From assembly GCA_018261895.1 (NCBI GenBank), contig JAGTRT010000011.1, positions 55,053 through 119,052 of the forward strand: a stretch of 64,000 nt of DNA, written 5' to 3'. The translations under genes and the position numbers were made by a program. The stretch comes from Pseudomonadota bacterium (GTDB taxonomy: Bacteria > Pseudomonadota > Gammaproteobacteria > Burkholderiales > Rhodocyclaceae). The notes under the pieces are model-generated. The model ran no database searches. It was given only the letters and a program-made list of their open reading frames with translations, and was not told the origin of the DNA. Shown here one piece after another: positions 29,120 to 38,226 of this stretch (position 1 is its first letter; each line of letters opens with the position of its first letter).

Positions 29120-29144
29120 GGAGATTGAACCGGCCTCAATCTCC
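29120..29144. promoter_or_regulatory. perfect 9-bp inverted repeat upstream of the AT-rich gene
   Basis: GGAGATTGA-ACCGGCC-TCAATCTCC, 170 bp upstream of the accessory gene start. No T-tract on either side. It could be an operator or an end of the acquired segment. Confidence 0.4.
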
Positions 29145-29175
29145 CCCGAGCCCTTAACGAACGGCAATCCAGAAT

Positions 29176-29214
29176 CCCACGGTCAACCGGAAAAAAGGGC
29201 CAAAATCGAAATTT
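29176..29214 (+). repeat. dispersed two-palindrome repeat, copy i
   Basis: CCCACGGTCAACCGG followed by AAAAAAGGGCCAAAATCGA and AATTTC. Intergenic, 28 bp past the stop of the response-regulator gene and next to the accessory gene region. Confidence 0.85.
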
Positions 29215-29241
29215 CAGCCGCGGCTTTTTGATGGCCGCCGA

Positions 29242-30561
29242 TCAGATCAACCCATACTTCTTCAGCTTGTCGTGCAGCGTCGTGCGGGCGATTTTCAGGG
29301 CTTCGCTGGTGCGGGCGATGTTGCCTTCCTGGCGGGTGAATTCGTCGGCAACGAGGCCGCGTTCGTAGTTTTCGACGGCTTCGGTCAGCGATTGGGCGGC
29401 GCCGGTGCCGGTGGCCATGGCGTCGCGGCCGATGCCCAGCGCGTGGCAGTCGGCGGCATTACGCAGTTCGCGGATGTTGCCCGGCCAGTCCTGCGCCATG
29501 AGGCGGCGCAGGTATTCGGAGGTGAGCGGCGGCGGCGGGCGGTTGTATCGCTTGGCGGCGTGGAGCAGGAATTCGTCGTAGAGGGCCGGGATGTCTTCGC
29601 GCCGTTCGCGCAGCGGGGGCAGTTCGATGCGCACGACGTTGAGGCGGTAGTAGAGGTCGGCGCGGAATTTTCCCTGGTCGGAGAGCACCCTGAGGTCTTC
29701 CTTGGTGGCGGCGATGACGCGGCAGGAAACCGGGATTTGCTGGTTGGAGCCGAGGCGTTCGATGACGCGTTCCTGCAGGACGCGGAGCAGTTTGATCTGC
29801 ATGTTCATCGGCATCGACTCGACTTCGTCGAGGAAGAGCGTGCCGCCGCTGGCGTACTCGATCTTGCCGATGCGCCGCTTTTGCGCGCCGGTGAAGGCGC
29901 CCGGCTCGTGGCCGAAGAGTTCGCTGTCGAGCAGGTTGTCGGACATGCCGCCGCAGTTGAGCGCGACGTAGTTCTGCTGGCCGGGATGGCTGAGGTCGTG
30001 CAGGCAGCGGGCGACCATTTCCTTGCCGGTGCCGGTTTCGCCGAAGATCAGCACGTCGACGGCGGCTCCGGCGACGTCAAGAATCAACTGGCGGACCTTG
30101 GCCATTTGCGGCGAGCGGCCGATCAGGCGGGATTCGAGGTTGTCACGATGGTCTAGCCGGCGGCGCAGGGCGTCGACTTCGAGGACGAGTTCGCGCTTCT
30201 CCAGCGCACGGCGCACGACGTCGACCAGATCGCTGGTCGAGAACGGTTTCTGCATGAAATCGTAGGCGCCGCTGCGCATGGCTTCGACGGCCAGGGTGAC
30301 GTCGCCGTGGCCGGTGATGATGATGACCGGCAGGTCGGCGTCGAGCTCGACGACCCAGCGCAGCAGCGCCATGCCGTCGATGCCGGGCAGGCGCATGTCG
30401 GTGACGACGATGCCCGGGTAGCCGGCGCGCAGGCGGCGCTGCGCCTCTTCGGCCGAGCCGACGGCCTCCACCGCGATGCCAGCCAGTTGCATGGCCTGCT
30501 CGCAACCGAGGCGGACATTCGGATCGTCTTCGACGAGCAGGACGGAGAGTTCGGGCTTCAT
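29242..30561 (-). CDS. aauR: sigma-54-dependent response regulator (NtrC family, AauR/DctD-like)
   Basis: A 439-residue activator. Receiver domain with phospho-acceptor Asp55 (VVTDMRLPG) and the Lys in MQKPF; AAA+ domain with Walker A GETGTGKE (about 174-181) and the sigma-54 contact loop GAFTGA (about 222); Fis-type helix-turn-helix at the end (EGNIARTSEALKIARTTLHDKLKKYGLI). It overlaps the sensor kinase gene by 4 bp. Promoters of aspA, ansB and gltI nearby all combine a sigma-54 element with paired TCGGnnnnCCGA sites, resembling the AauR operator reported in Pseudomonas, so I name it aauR. DctD is the alternative name. Confidence 0.85.
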   Translation of the reverse strand: MKPELSVLLVEDDPNVRLGCEQAMQLAGIAVEAVGSAEEAQRRLRAGYPGIVVTDMRLPGIDGMALLRWVVELDADLPVIIITGHGDVTLAVEAMRSGAYDFMQKPFSTSDLVDVVRRALEKRELVLEVDALRRRLDHRDNLESRLIGRSPQMAKVRQLILDVAGAAVDVLIFGETGTGKEMVARCLHDLSHPGQQNYVALNCGGMSDNLLDSELFGHEPGAFTGAQKRRIGKIEYASGGTLFLDEVESMPMNMQIKLLRVLQERVIERLGSNQQIPVSCRVIAATKEDLRVLSDQGKFRADLYYRLNVVRIELPPLRERREDIPALYDEFLLHAAKRYNRPPPPLTSEYLRRLMAQDWPGNIRELRNAADCHALGIGRDAMATGTGAAQSLTEAVENYERGLVADEFTRQEGNIARTSEALKIARTTLHDKLKKYGLI

Positions 30562-32483
30562 GGCGTAGCCTCTTCAGGAGTGGAGGCGGCCGGCGGCACG
30601 GCCGGCAGCAGGATGACGAAACGGGCACCGCCGCCGGGAGCCGGGCCGGCCAGCAGGTCGCCGCCGAAGTCGCGCAGGATGTCGCGCGAAATGGTCAGGC
30701 CCAGGCCGAGGCCTTCGCCCGGCTGCTTGGTGGTGAAGAAGGGTTCGAACAGGTGCTCGAGCGCTTCTTCGGTGAAGCCAACGCCGCTGTCGGCGACCGC
30801 CAGCGCCACCTGACCGGAGCTGGCCAGCTCGGCGCTGAAGCTCAGGCGGCGTTCCGGCTCGTCGGCCATGGCGTCGATGGCGTTGCCGATCAGATTGACC
30901 AGCACCTGTTGCAGGCGATTCTGGTCGCACCAGGCAATTTTCGATTTTGGGCAAAATTTCCGGTTGACCGTGACATTGAGCTTTTTGAGCCGGGCGTCGA
31001 ACAGGAACAGCGCGGCATCGACCGCCTGCTCGACATCGACCGCCACCGAGACGGCCGGCGACTTGCGGGCGAAGGTTTTGAGCGGCGTGATGATGCCGCC
31101 GGCCTGTTCGGCCAACTGGCCGACGATGCCGAGGTTCTTTTCCGCCGTGGCAAGGTCGCCGCGATGCATGAACTCGACGGCATTGGCCGACAGGGTGCGG
31201 ATGGCGCCGAGCGGCTGGCTGAGTTCATGGGTGATGCCGGTCGCCATCTGGCCGAGCACGGCCAGCTTGGCGGCCTGGACCAGTTCGTCCTGGGCGGCGC
31301 GCAGGGTCTGCTCGGCGCGCTGGCGCTCGGCGACTTCGCGTTGCAGGCCTGTGACGGCTTCCGAGAGGTCGGCGGTGCGCGCCGCGACATTGCGTTCGAG
31401 TTCCTGGTTGGCCTGTTCGAGCATGGCGCGCGCCTCCTCGCGACCGCGGGCAAGGCGCCGGCGCTGGCTGAGGAAGAGCAGCCAGAGCAGGAAGCAGCCG
31501 ATGGCCGCAGCGGCCAGGGCGGCGTGGGTCGAGGCCTGGACGAAGACCGGCCGCAGGTCGGAAAAGACGACGATGCGCCAGGCCGTGCCGGGCAGGTGGC
31601 GGCTCAGGGCAAGGTAGGACTTGGCACCCTGCAGCGGACCGGGGTCGGTCTTCAATTGGCGCGACAGGCGGACGACGGCACCTTCCTGCGCGGCGTCGAT
31701 GGCGATGTTGAGCGAGGTGACGCCGAGCGGCTGGCCAGCGAACTGCTCCTGGCTGATGCGCGCCAGGACGTCCAGGGCTTGCGGCTCGAGCGTGGCGTAG
31801 CGCCACTCGGGCGGCGAGGCGAGGAGCACGATGCCGTTGGCGTCGACGATGAGGGCCGGCGCCTCCTGCCCGAGCCAGCGCCGCTCCACTTCGTGCAGGC
31901 TGGATTTGACGACGGCGACGCCGATCACCTTCCAGTCCTGCTGTTCGTCGCGAATGGGCAGCGCGAAGAAATAGCCCGGCTCCTTGCGCACGTTGTCCAC
32001 CGCGTAGTGGCGGCCCGGCGTGCCGGCGACGGCGCCGCGAAACAGCGGCATGTAGGAGAGGTCGGCGCCGAGCAGGTTGTCGGAGAAGATCCAGTCGCTC
32101 GACGCGACGACCCTGCCGGCGGTGTCGAGCACGAAAATGGCCGGCCCGCCGAGATTGTCGTTGAGCTTTTGCAGGAAACGATTGGCCGTCGCCTGCAAGG
32201 CCTTCCGGCCGTCGACCGGGGCACGCAGCAAGGCGAGGACGTCGGGATTCAACTCGACGGCGCTGGGAATCGAGGCGTGCCGGGTCACTTCGCTGTCGAT
32301 GGCGGCAGCCAGGATGTCGAGTTGGTGGCTGGCCTCGTCACGCATCTGGTTGAAGCCCTGCTTCTCGGAAACCCGGTAGGCGAGGAAGGCCGTCATCAGG
32401 ATCAGCACCAGCACAGCCGCCACACCGAGCACGCGATGCGGCTTGGTCAGGGAGATCGGGATGGGCTGGCGGGCGTCGGGCAT
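30558..32483 (-). CDS. aauS: sensor histidine kinase (AauS/DctB-like)
   Basis: A 641-residue inner-membrane kinase. First membrane segment about 18-36 (VLGVAAVLVLILMTAFLAYRV), periplasmic double-Cache-like sensory region to about 320, second segment about 322-342, coiled coil, HisKA with GITHELSQPLGAIRTL (phospho-His), then HATPase with NLIGNAIDAM, DSGVGF and GEGLGLGLTISRDIL. DctB-class kinases keep this order and sense C4-dicarboxylates or acidic amino acids. A repeat copy is inserted in frame at about residues 503-516 ([15 protein letters not shown]), just before the N-box helix, a surface position likely to tolerate it. ATGA overlap with the regulator gene. Confidence 0.88.
   Translation of the reverse strand: MPDARQPIPISLTKPHRVLGVAAVLVLILMTAFLAYRVSEKQGFNQMRDEASHQLDILAAAIDSEVTRHASIPSAVELNPDVLALLRAPVDGRKALQATANRFLQKLNDNLGGPAIFVLDTAGRVVASSDWIFSDNLLGADLSYMPLFRGAVAGTPGRHYAVDNVRKEPGYFFALPIRDEQQDWKVIGVAVVKSSLHEVERRWLGQEAPALIVDANGIVLLASPPEWRYATLEPQALDVLARISQEQFAGQPLGVTSLNIAIDAAQEGAVVRLSRQLKTDPGPLQGAKSYLALSRHLPGTAWRIVVFSDLRPVFVQASTHAALAAAAIGCFLLWLLFLSQRRRLARGREEARAMLEQANQELERNVAARTADLSEAVTGLQREVAERQRAEQTLRAAQDELVQAAKLAVLGQMATGITHELSQPLGAIRTLSANAVEFMHRGDLATAEKNLGIVGQLAEQAGGIITPLKTFARKSPAVSVAVDVEQAVDAALFLFDARLKKLNVTVNRKFCPKSKIAWCDQNRLQQVLVNLIGNAIDAMADEPERRLSFSAELASSGQVALAVADSGVGFTEEALEHLFEPFFTTKQPGEGLGLGLTISRDILRDFGGDLLAGPAPGGGARFVILLPAVPPAASTPEEATP
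30938..30973 (-). repeat. dispersed two-palindrome repeat, copy j (within aauS)
   Basis: TTTTCGATTTTGGGCAAAAT followed by TTCCGGTTGACCGTGACA. Near consensus and fully in frame, encoding [11 protein letters not shown] in the kinase ATPase domain. Confidence 0.9.
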
Positions 32484-32561
32484 GATCAGATCGAAAATGA
32501 GTGCTTCATTGTAAGTTGGGAAACCTCCCCAAGGCGGTGGCAGGCAGGAGATTGGACATAG

Positions 32562-33206
32562 TCAGATGCCCGCCATGAAACTGCGGATGCCCGAACCGAC
32601 GAACTGCACACCGATGCAAATGAGAAGGAAGCCAGTCAGGCGTGCGACCACGTTGATGCCTTCCGCCCCCAGCCGGCGCGACGCCCAGCGCGCCGAACGG
32701 AGGACCAGCCAGATGAGCAGGCAGGTCGCGGCGATGCTGGCGACCGTTGCCGTGTAGGCCATCAAACGCTGCATGCCGCCGGTCAGTTCGGCGATCTCGC
32801 TGGAAATGCCGATCACCGTGGCCAGCGCCCCCGGCCCGGCGATGCCCGGCATGGCCAGTGGAAAGAAGGCGAAGCTGCCGCTGCCGCCGACCAAGGCGGC
32901 GTCGCTGGTGCCGAACAGCATGCGGTAGCCGATCAGGGCCACGGTCAGCCCACCGGCGATGCGCAAGGCGCCGAAGGAAATACCGAAGGCTTCGAGAATA
33001 AAGACGCCGGCGAACAATCCCACGGTCAACAGCAAAAATCCGTAAAAACACGCACGCCGAGCTTCCCGCGAGGCGGTACCAAGATCGATATCGGTCGCCA
33101 GCGTGAGGAAGACGGGAATCTTCGACAGCGGATTGGTGATCGTCGCCAGGCTGACCAGACCACCGAGGAAGAAGCTGATCGCCAGCCGGTTCAGGCTATC
33201 GTCCAT
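32562..33206 (-). CDS. MarC-family membrane protein
   Basis: A 214-residue protein with six helices: FFLGGLVSLATITNPLSKIPVFL, YGFLLLTVGLFAGVFILEAFGISFGALRIAGG, FFPLAMPGIAGPGALATVIG and a C-terminal VARLTGFLLICIGVQFVGSGI. The family is widespread (YchE/YhgN/MarC) without a settled function; some reports suggest amino-acid export. Two other points fit the neighbourhood: it lies between the glt transporter genes and the kinase gene, all on the minus strand. A degenerate repeat copy is embedded at 33018-33050. Confidence 0.88.
   Translation of the reverse strand: MDDSLNRLAISFFLGGLVSLATITNPLSKIPVFLTLATDIDLGTASREARRACFYGFLLLTVGLFAGVFILEAFGISFGALRIAGGLTVALIGYRMLFGTSDAALVGGSGSFAFFPLAMPGIAGPGALATVIGISSEIAELTGGMQRLMAYTATVASIAATCLLIWLVLRSARWASRRLGAEGINVVARLTGFLLICIGVQFVGSGIRSFMAGI
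33018..33050 (+). repeat. dispersed repeat, degenerate copy k (within marC-like gene)
   Basis: CCCACGGTCAACAGC followed by AAAAATCCGTAAAAACA. The core is exact over CCCACGGTCAAC only. In the gene frame it encodes part of FYGFLLLTVG. Confidence 0.5.
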
Positions 33207-33226
33207 GCGCGGCTGGCTCCCGGCTT

Positions 33227-33955
33227 TCAGTGGTGGAGGATCTTGGCGAGGAAGTTCTGCGCCCGCTGCGAACGCGGATTGGCGAAGAAGGTTTCCTTGC
33301 TGTCGTCCTCGACGATGGCGCCCTGATCCATGAAGATCACGCGGCTGGCGACGCGCTTGGCGAAGCCCATTTCATGCGTCACGCACATCATGGTCATGCC
33401 TTCCTGGGCCAGTTCGGTCATCACGTCGAGCACTTCGTTGACCATTTCCGGGTCGAGGGCCGAGGTCGGCTCGTCGAACAGCATGCAGATCGGGTCCATG
33501 GCCAGCGCCCGGGCAATCGCCACGCGCTGCTGCTGGCCGCCGGACAACTGGCCGGGGAACTTGGCGGCCTGCGCCTTGAGGCCGACGCGGTCGAGCAGCT
33601 TGAGGCCCTTGTCCATCGCCTCCTCCTGGCTGCGGCCGAGGACCTTGACCTGGGCGATGGCGAGGTTCTGCGTGATGCTCATGTGCGGGAACAGCTCGAA
33701 ATTCTGGAAGACCATGCCGACCTGGGCGCGCAGCTTGGACAGGTTGGTTTTCGGGTCGCCGACCGAAATGCCGTTGACGACGATCTCGCCAGACTGGAAG
33801 GGTTCGAGGCCATTGACGCACTTGATCAGCGTCGACTTGCCCGAGCCGGACGGGCCGCAGACGACGATGACCTCGCCCTTGCTGACCGAGGTGGTGCAAT
33901 CCTTGAGCACCTGGAAGCTGCCGTAATGCTTGCTGACGTTGGCAATGTTGATCAT
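33227..33955 (-). CDS. gltL: glutamate/aspartate ABC transporter ATPase
   Basis: A 242-residue ATPase of the polar amino-acid class. Walker [20 protein letters not shown], signature [19 protein letters not shown], Walker [20 protein letters not shown] and switch [22 protein letters not shown]. Near-identical wording to GltL/GlnQ/AatP. It is the last gene of gltIJKL, 22 bp after gltK. Confidence 0.95.
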   Translation of the reverse strand: MINIANVSKHYGSFQVLKDCTTSVSKGEVIVVCGPSGSGKSTLIKCVNGLEPFQSGEIVVNGISVGDPKTNLSKLRAQVGMVFQNFELFPHMSITQNLAIAQVKVLGRSQEEAMDKGLKLLDRVGLKAQAAKFPGQLSGGQQQRVAIARALAMDPICMLFDEPTSALDPEMVNEVLDVMTELAQEGMTMMCVTHEMGFAKRVASRVIFMDQGAIVEDDSKETFFANPRSQRAQNFLAKILHH

Positions 33956-33977
33956 GGGATTCTCCTGGCAGCGGCCA

Positions 33978-34661
33978 TCAGGCCGGGTGATATTTTTTCT
34001 GGAGGCGCTTCACGATCTGCGAAGCGGAGAAGCAGATGACGAAATAGACGGCACCGGCAAAGAGCAGCAGTTCGACCAGCCGGCCATCGCGATCGCCGAC
34101 CTTGTAGGCGGCGCCGAAGAAGTCGGCCAGCGCCGAGACATAGACCAGCGAGGTGTCCTGGAAGAGGATGATGGCCTGGGTCAGGAGCAGCGGCACCATG
34201 TTGCGGAAGGCCTGCGGCAGCACGACGAGGCGCATGGCCTGGGCGTAATTCATGCCGAGCGCCGAGGCGGCGGAAATCTGGCCCTTCGGCACACTCTGGA
34301 TGCCGGCACGGATGATTTCCGAGTAATAGGCCGCCTCGAACAGGGCAAAACCGGCCATGGCCGAAGACAAACGCAGGTCCGTCCCCTTCGGAATGTTGAA
34401 CAGCTGCCCGACAAATTCCGGCACGATCAGGAAGAACCAGAGCAGCACCATGACCAGCGGCACGGCGCGGAACAGGTTGACGTAGCCGGCGGCGAACCAC
34501 GACAGCGGCTTGACCGACGACAGCCGCATCATGGCCAGCAGGGTGCCCCAGACGATGCCGATGACCACCGCCTGGGCGGTGATGACCAGCGAAATCTTCA
34601 TGCCGTCCCAGAGGAAGGGCAAGGCGCCGGGGATGGAGGACCAGTCGAATTCGTAAGTCAT
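33978..34661 (-). CDS. gltK: glutamate/aspartate ABC transporter permease GltK
   Basis: A 227-residue permease with about five helices ([22 protein letters not shown]). The coupling-helix motif [47 protein letters not shown] contacts the ATPase. Its ATG overlaps the gltJ stop by one base (TAATG). It forms the membrane channel with GltJ. Confidence 0.94.
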   Translation of the reverse strand: MTYEFDWSSIPGALPFLWDGMKISLVITAQAVVIGIVWGTLLAMMRLSSVKPLSWFAAGYVNLFRAVPLVMVLLWFFLIVPEFVGQLFNIPKGTDLRLSSAMAGFALFEAAYYSEIIRAGIQSVPKGQISAASALGMNYAQAMRLVVLPQAFRNMVPLLLTQAIILFQDTSLVYVSALADFFGAAYKVGDRDGRLVELLLFAGAVYFVICFSASQIVKRLQKKYHPA

Positions 34662-35398
34662 TATTTGCCTCCGATGTAACCGGGTACCGCGATGCGCTTT
34701 TCGAACTTGTGCATCAGGGTCATCACGGTGACGTTGATGATGATGTAGGACAGCGTCACGGCGATGAAGGACTCGTAGGGCTGCGCCGTGTAATCGACCA
34801 GCTGGCGGCCCTGGGCGGCGAGTTCAAGCAAGCCGATTGTCGAGCAGACGGCGGAGTTCTTGAAGATGTTGAGGAATTCCGACGTGAGCGGCGGCACGAC
34901 CAGGCGGAAGGCCATCGGCAACATCACGAAACGATAGGTCTGCGGCAGGGTCAGGCCGAGCGCCAGGCCGGCGTTCTTCTGTCCCTTGGGCAGCGAGTTG
35001 ATGCCGGCGCGCACCTGCTCGGCGACACGGGCGCTGGTGAACAGGCCGAGGCAGACCATCGAAGCGAGGAACTGCTGGAACACCGGGTTGGACTGCTTGT
35101 AGGCATTGCCGATGCTGGCCGGCAACAGTTCCGGCAGCACGAAATACCAGATGAACAACTGGACCAGCAACGGCACGTTGCGGAACAGCTCGACATACGC
35201 CGTGGCGATGCCGGCCAGCGTCTTGTTCGGCACCGTGCGCAGCACGCCGACCAGCGCGCCGAGCAGCAGGGCCACGACCCAGGCGCTCAGGGACAGCGCG
35301 ATGGTCATTTTGAAGCCGGTGAACATCCAGCCCAGATAGGTATCGTCGCCGCTCGCACTTGGCTGCAGGAAGATGCCCCAGTTCCATTGGTAACCCAT
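34661..35398 (-). CDS. gltJ: glutamate/aspartate ABC transporter permease GltJ
   Basis: A 245-residue permease beginning [26 protein letters not shown], characteristic of GltJ/AatQ, with [19 protein letters not shown] and the coupling motif [43 protein letters not shown]. The 60-bp gap to gltI holds a strong hairpin. Confidence 0.95.
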   Translation of the reverse strand: MGYQWNWGIFLQPSASGDDTYLGWMFTGFKMTIALSLSAWVVALLLGALVGVLRTVPNKTLAGIATAYVELFRNVPLLVQLFIWYFVLPELLPASIGNAYKQSNPVFQQFLASMVCLGLFTSARVAEQVRAGINSLPKGQKNAGLALGLTLPQTYRFVMLPMAFRLVVPPLTSEFLNIFKNSAVCSTIGLLELAAQGRQLVDYTAQPYESFIAVTLSYIIINVTVMTLMHKFEKRIAVPGYIGGK

Positions 35399-35425
35399 GA
35401 CGGTCTCCTCAAGGATTTGTTGATT

Positions 35426-35449
35426 GCCCCTGGCGCGCAGGCCAGGGGC
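35426..35449 (-). promoter_or_regulatory. intercistronic hairpin between gltI and gltJ
   Basis: GCCCCTGGC-6-GCCAGGGGC, a perfect 9-bp stem directly after the gltI stop and without a T-tract. Such hairpins commonly protect the binding-protein transcript so that it outnumbers the membrane components. Confidence 0.65.
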
Positions 35450-35458
35450 CGGGGAGAC

Positions 35459-36358
35459 TTATTCGAAAGCCTTGTCGTTCGGTGCCTTGAAGGCGGCCTT
35501 CATTTCATCCGACAGCGGCATGTTGAGGTTCAGGCCCTTGGGCGGAATCGGGTTCATGAACCACTTGGCGTAGATCTTCTCGGCATCGCCCGAGGTCAGT
35601 GCTTTGGTCAGCGCCGTATCGACGACCTTCTTGAAGGCCGGATCGTCCTTGCGCAGCATGCAGCCGTAGGCTTCCTTCGACTGGGCGGTACCGGTGACGA
35701 TCCAGTCGGCCGGCTTCCTGGCCTTGGCCATTTCGCCGTAGAGCAGCGCATCGTCCATCATGAAGGCAACGGCGCGGCCGGTCTCCAGGGTCAGGAAGGC
35801 TTCGCCATGATCCTTGGCGGAAATGACGTTCATGCCGAGCTTCTTGTCTTCGTTCATCTTGCGGATCAGGCGCTCGGAGGTCGTGCCGGCGGTGGTCACG
35901 ACGTTCTTGCCGGCGAGATCGGCGAAGTCCTTGATGCCGGAATCCTTCTTGGTCATCAGGCGGGTACCGATGACGAAAATGGTGGTCGAGAAGCCGACCT
36001 GCTTCTGGCGTTCAAGGTTGTTGGTGGTCGAGCCGCACTCGATGTCGACCGTGCCGTTCTGGATCAGCGTGATGCGGTTGGCCGAGGTGACAGGCATCAG
36101 GCGGGTGTCGACCTTGGCCAGCTTGAGCTCGCTCTTGATGCTGTCGACCACCTTGAGCATCAGTTCATGCGAATAGCCGATGACCTGCTGCTTGTCGTCG
36201 TAGTACGAAAACGGAATCGACGATTCGCGATGACCCAGCGTGATGCTGCCGGTTTCCTTGATCTTCTTGAGGGTGGCGGATTCCTGGGCGTGGGCCGGCA
36301 AGGCGGCAACAGCATTCAGGGCAGTGGCGAGTGCAGCAGCAATGGCAAATCGGTTCAT
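35459..36358 (-). CDS. gltI: periplasmic glutamate/aspartate-binding protein
   Basis: A 299-residue family-3 solute-binding protein. Signal peptide (FAIAAALATALNAVAALPAHA, cleavage about residue 24), then SATLKKIKETGSITLGHRESSIPFSYYDDKQQVIGYSHE, the family start, with GTVDIECGSTTNNLERQKQVGFS and KDHGEAFLTLETGRAVAFMMDD. It delivers glutamate and aspartate to GltJK. It is preceded by a sigma-54 promoter and two operator palindromes, the clearest regulatory set in the window. Confidence 0.95.
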   Translation of the reverse strand: MNRFAIAAALATALNAVAALPAHAQESATLKKIKETGSITLGHRESSIPFSYYDDKQQVIGYSHELMLKVVDSIKSELKLAKVDTRLMPVTSANRITLIQNGTVDIECGSTTNNLERQKQVGFSTTIFVIGTRLMTKKDSGIKDFADLAGKNVVTTAGTTSERLIRKMNEDKKLGMNVISAKDHGEAFLTLETGRAVAFMMDDALLYGEMAKARKPADWIVTGTAQSKEAYGCMLRKDDPAFKKVVDTALTKALTSGDAEKIYAKWFMNPIPPKGLNLNMPLSDEMKAAFKAPNDKAFE

Positions 36359-36411
36359 GTCGTCTCCAGGGGTGGAAGAAGCCGTTGCCCGGCTCCGGTG
36401 GCGTTTACTAC

Positions 36412-36426
36412 GCAGCTAGCGTGCCA
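36412..36426 (-). promoter_or_regulatory. sigma-54 promoter of gltIJKL
   Basis: Read on the minus strand: TGGCACG-CTAG-CTGC, a perfect -24 half and -12 GC correctly spaced. It lies 54 bp upstream of the gltI ATG. Confidence 0.85.
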
Positions 36427-36501
36427 GAAAAAAACGAGGGGGCACAAAAGCCTAAAACAATGATTAATAAGGGTTTTTATTACAAGGCATGCACCCAAAC
36501 A

Positions 36502-36544
36502 TCGGAATTCCGACACCCGGCCAAAATGACCATCGGAATTCCGA
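36502..36544 (-). promoter_or_regulatory. paired AauR-type operators upstream of gltI
   Basis: Two identical perfect palindromes TCGGAATTCCGA (36502-36513 and 36533-36544), starts 31 bp apart, within a longer direct repeat CATCGGAATTCCGACACC (the first copy lacks only the leading match). They are 76-118 bp upstream of the sigma-54 element, typical enhancer spacing. Confidence 0.85.
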
Positions 36545-36572
36545 CACCTTGCTCGCATCATACGATGGACAC

Positions 36573-36605
36573 AAAAAAGCCGCCCATGTTCAGGCGGCTC
36601 TTTTG
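36573..36605 (-). terminator. rho-independent terminator of trpE
   Basis: Minus strand: AGCCGCC-8-GGCGGCT followed by TTTTTGTG. It lies 20 bp after the trpE stop and shows that the trpE transcript ends here, before the glt operators. Confidence 0.9.
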
Positions 36606-36624
36606 GCATGGCCGGCAGCGGCGA

Positions 36625-38100
36625 TCAATCGATCCGCGTATCGAGCCCCTGCTCGGCCAGTTCGGCGGCGCGCAGCACGGCGCGGGCCTTGTTGCGGGTT
36701 TCTTCCCATTCCGAATGGGGGTCGGAATCGGCGACGATGCCGGCGCCGGCCTGGACATAGAGCTGCTTGTTCTTGACGACGGCCGTGCGGATGGCAATCG
36801 CGATATCCATGTCGCCGTGGAAGCCGAGGTAACCGACGGCACCGGCGTAGATGCCGCGCTTGACGGGTTCCAGCTCGTCGATGATTTCCATGGCCCGCAC
36901 CTTCGGCGCGCCGGAGACGGTGCCGGCCGGGAAAGTGGCGCGCAGCACGTCCAGCGCATCAAGCCCCGGTTGCAGGCGGCCTTCGACGTTGGAGACGATG
37001 TGCATCACGTGCGAGTAGCGCTCGACAATCATGTTTTCGGTGAGCTTCACGCTACCAATCTTGGCGACGCGACCGCAGTCGTTGCGGCCGAGATCGAGCA
37101 GTTGCGTGTGCTCGGCGCGTTCCTTTTCGTCAGCCAGCAGTTCGGCGGCCAATGCTGCATCCTCTTCCGGCGAGGCGCCGCGTTTGCGGGTGCCGGCAAT
37201 CGGCCGCACGGTGACGCGGTCGCCTTCGAGGCGCACGAGAATTTCGGGCGAGGCGCCGACGACGTGGAAGTCTTCGAAATCGAAGTAGAACATGTAGGGC
37301 GACGGGTTGAGGCTGCGCAGGGTGCGGTAGAGCGCCATCGGGCTGGCACCGAAGGGCTTGGTCATGCGCTGCGACAACACGACCTGCATGACGTCGCCTT
37401 CGGTGATGTAGTCCTTGGCCTTGAGCACGGCCTTCTTGAAGGCGGCTTCGCCGAAGACCGAGACGGCGGGTTCGGACTGCACCGGCTGTTCGCTGGGGAT
37501 GGCGACCGGCATGCGCAGCTTGGCGAGCAGTTCCTTCAGCCGCGCCCGCGCCTTCTGGTAGGCGCCGGGGAAGCCCGGTTCGGCAAAAACGACCAGCGTG
37601 AGCTTGCCGGACAGGTTGTCGACGACGGCGATTTCCTCGGAGAGCAGCAGGCCGATGTCCGGCGTACCGATGTCATCCGGCTTGTTGGTGCGCGTCAGCT
37701 TGGTTTCGACGTAGCGGATGGTGTCGTAGCCAAAGCAGCCGACGAGGCCACCGCAGAAGCGCGGCAAACCGGCCTGCGGCGCGGCGCGGAAGCGCTGCAT
37801 GTACTTGCCGATGAAGTCGAGCGGATTGGTGTCGTCCTCGCGCTCGGCGACGCGGTTGCCGGTCAGCACGAGCACCTGGTGACCATTGACGATGATGCGC
37901 GTCGAGGCGGCCAGGCCGATGATCGAGTAGCGGCCGAAACGCTCGCCGCCCTGCACCGATTCGAGCAGGTAGGTGTAGGGCGCGTTGGCCAGCTTGAGGT
38001 AGATCGACAGCGGCGTGTCGAGATCGGCAAACGTTTCCAGCGTAACGGGAATACGGTTGTAGCCTTGCGCGGCGAGCGCGTTGAATTCGGTTTCAGTCAT
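36625..38100 (-). CDS. trpE: anthranilate synthase component I
   Basis: A 491-residue chorismate-using enzyme. N-terminal regulatory region with the tryptophan-binding [19 protein letters not shown], then the catalytic domain: [77 protein letters not shown] and [24 protein letters not shown] use ATG 38100 (MTETEFNAL); the frame extends to a TTG at 38157. TrpE needs the TrpG glutaminase, whose gene (16952-17504) is about 19 kb away and frameshifted, so activity may depend on free ammonia or another glutaminase such as PabA. Confidence 0.96.
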   Translation of the reverse strand: MTETEFNALAAQGYNRIPVTLETFADLDTPLSIYLKLANAPYTYLLESVQGGERFGRYSIIGLAASTRIIVNGHQVLVLTGNRVAEREDDTNPLDFIGKYMQRFRAAPQAGLPRFCGGLVGCFGYDTIRYVETKLTRTNKPDDIGTPDIGLLLSEEIAVVDNLSGKLTLVVFAEPGFPGAYQKARARLKELLAKLRMPVAIPSEQPVQSEPAVSVFGEAAFKKAVLKAKDYITEGDVMQVVLSQRMTKPFGASPMALYRTLRSLNPSPYMFYFDFEDFHVVGASPEILVRLEGDRVTVRPIAGTRKRGASPEEDAALAAELLADEKERAEHTQLLDLGRNDCGRVAKIGSVKLTENMIVERYSHVMHIVSNVEGRLQPGLDALDVLRATFPAGTVSGAPKVRAMEIIDELEPVKRGIYAGAVGYLGFHGDMDIAIAIRTAVVKNKQLYVQAGAGIVADSDPHSEWEETRNKARAVLRAAELAEQGLDTRID

Positions 38101-38135
38101 GGGGAAGCCTCGAAAATGACAGGGTGTTGCGGTCT

Positions 38136-38160
38136 GGTTGCGCCGAACGGGCGCCAAAGC
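38136..38160 (-). promoter_or_regulatory. hairpin in the trpE leader (candidate attenuator)
   Basis: Minus strand: TTG-GCGCC-CGTTC-GGCGC-AA, a short GC-rich stem-loop after the leader peptide stop. The leader coding segment contains CTGGCGCCCCTGGCG, which can pair with the same GGCGCC, giving the alternative structures attenuation requires. No U-tract follows, so control may be translational. Confidence 0.4.
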
Positions 38161-38169
38161 GAAATGGGT

Positions 38170-38226
38170 TTATCGACGCCAGGGGCGCCAGCCTTGCCAT
38201 TCGTTCCAGAGTCGCTGTGTCGTCAT
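38170..38226 (-). CDS. trpL: trp operon leader peptide
   Basis: An 18-residue frame, MTTQRLWNEWQGWRPWRR, with four Trp codons in ten residues spaced every third position, between gph and trpE. Its ATG overlaps the gph stop (ATGA, 38223-38226), so it is translated by coupling, and it ends 69 bp before the trpE ATG. Stalling on these codons at low Trp-tRNA is the classical attenuation input. No separate ribosome-binding site is seen. Confidence 0.78.
   Translation of the reverse strand: MTTQRLWNEWQGWRPWRR

Noticed and set aside
30762..32561. Large plus-strand frame opposite the sensor kinase gene.
   Set aside because: Shadow of the kinase; no start context or domain.
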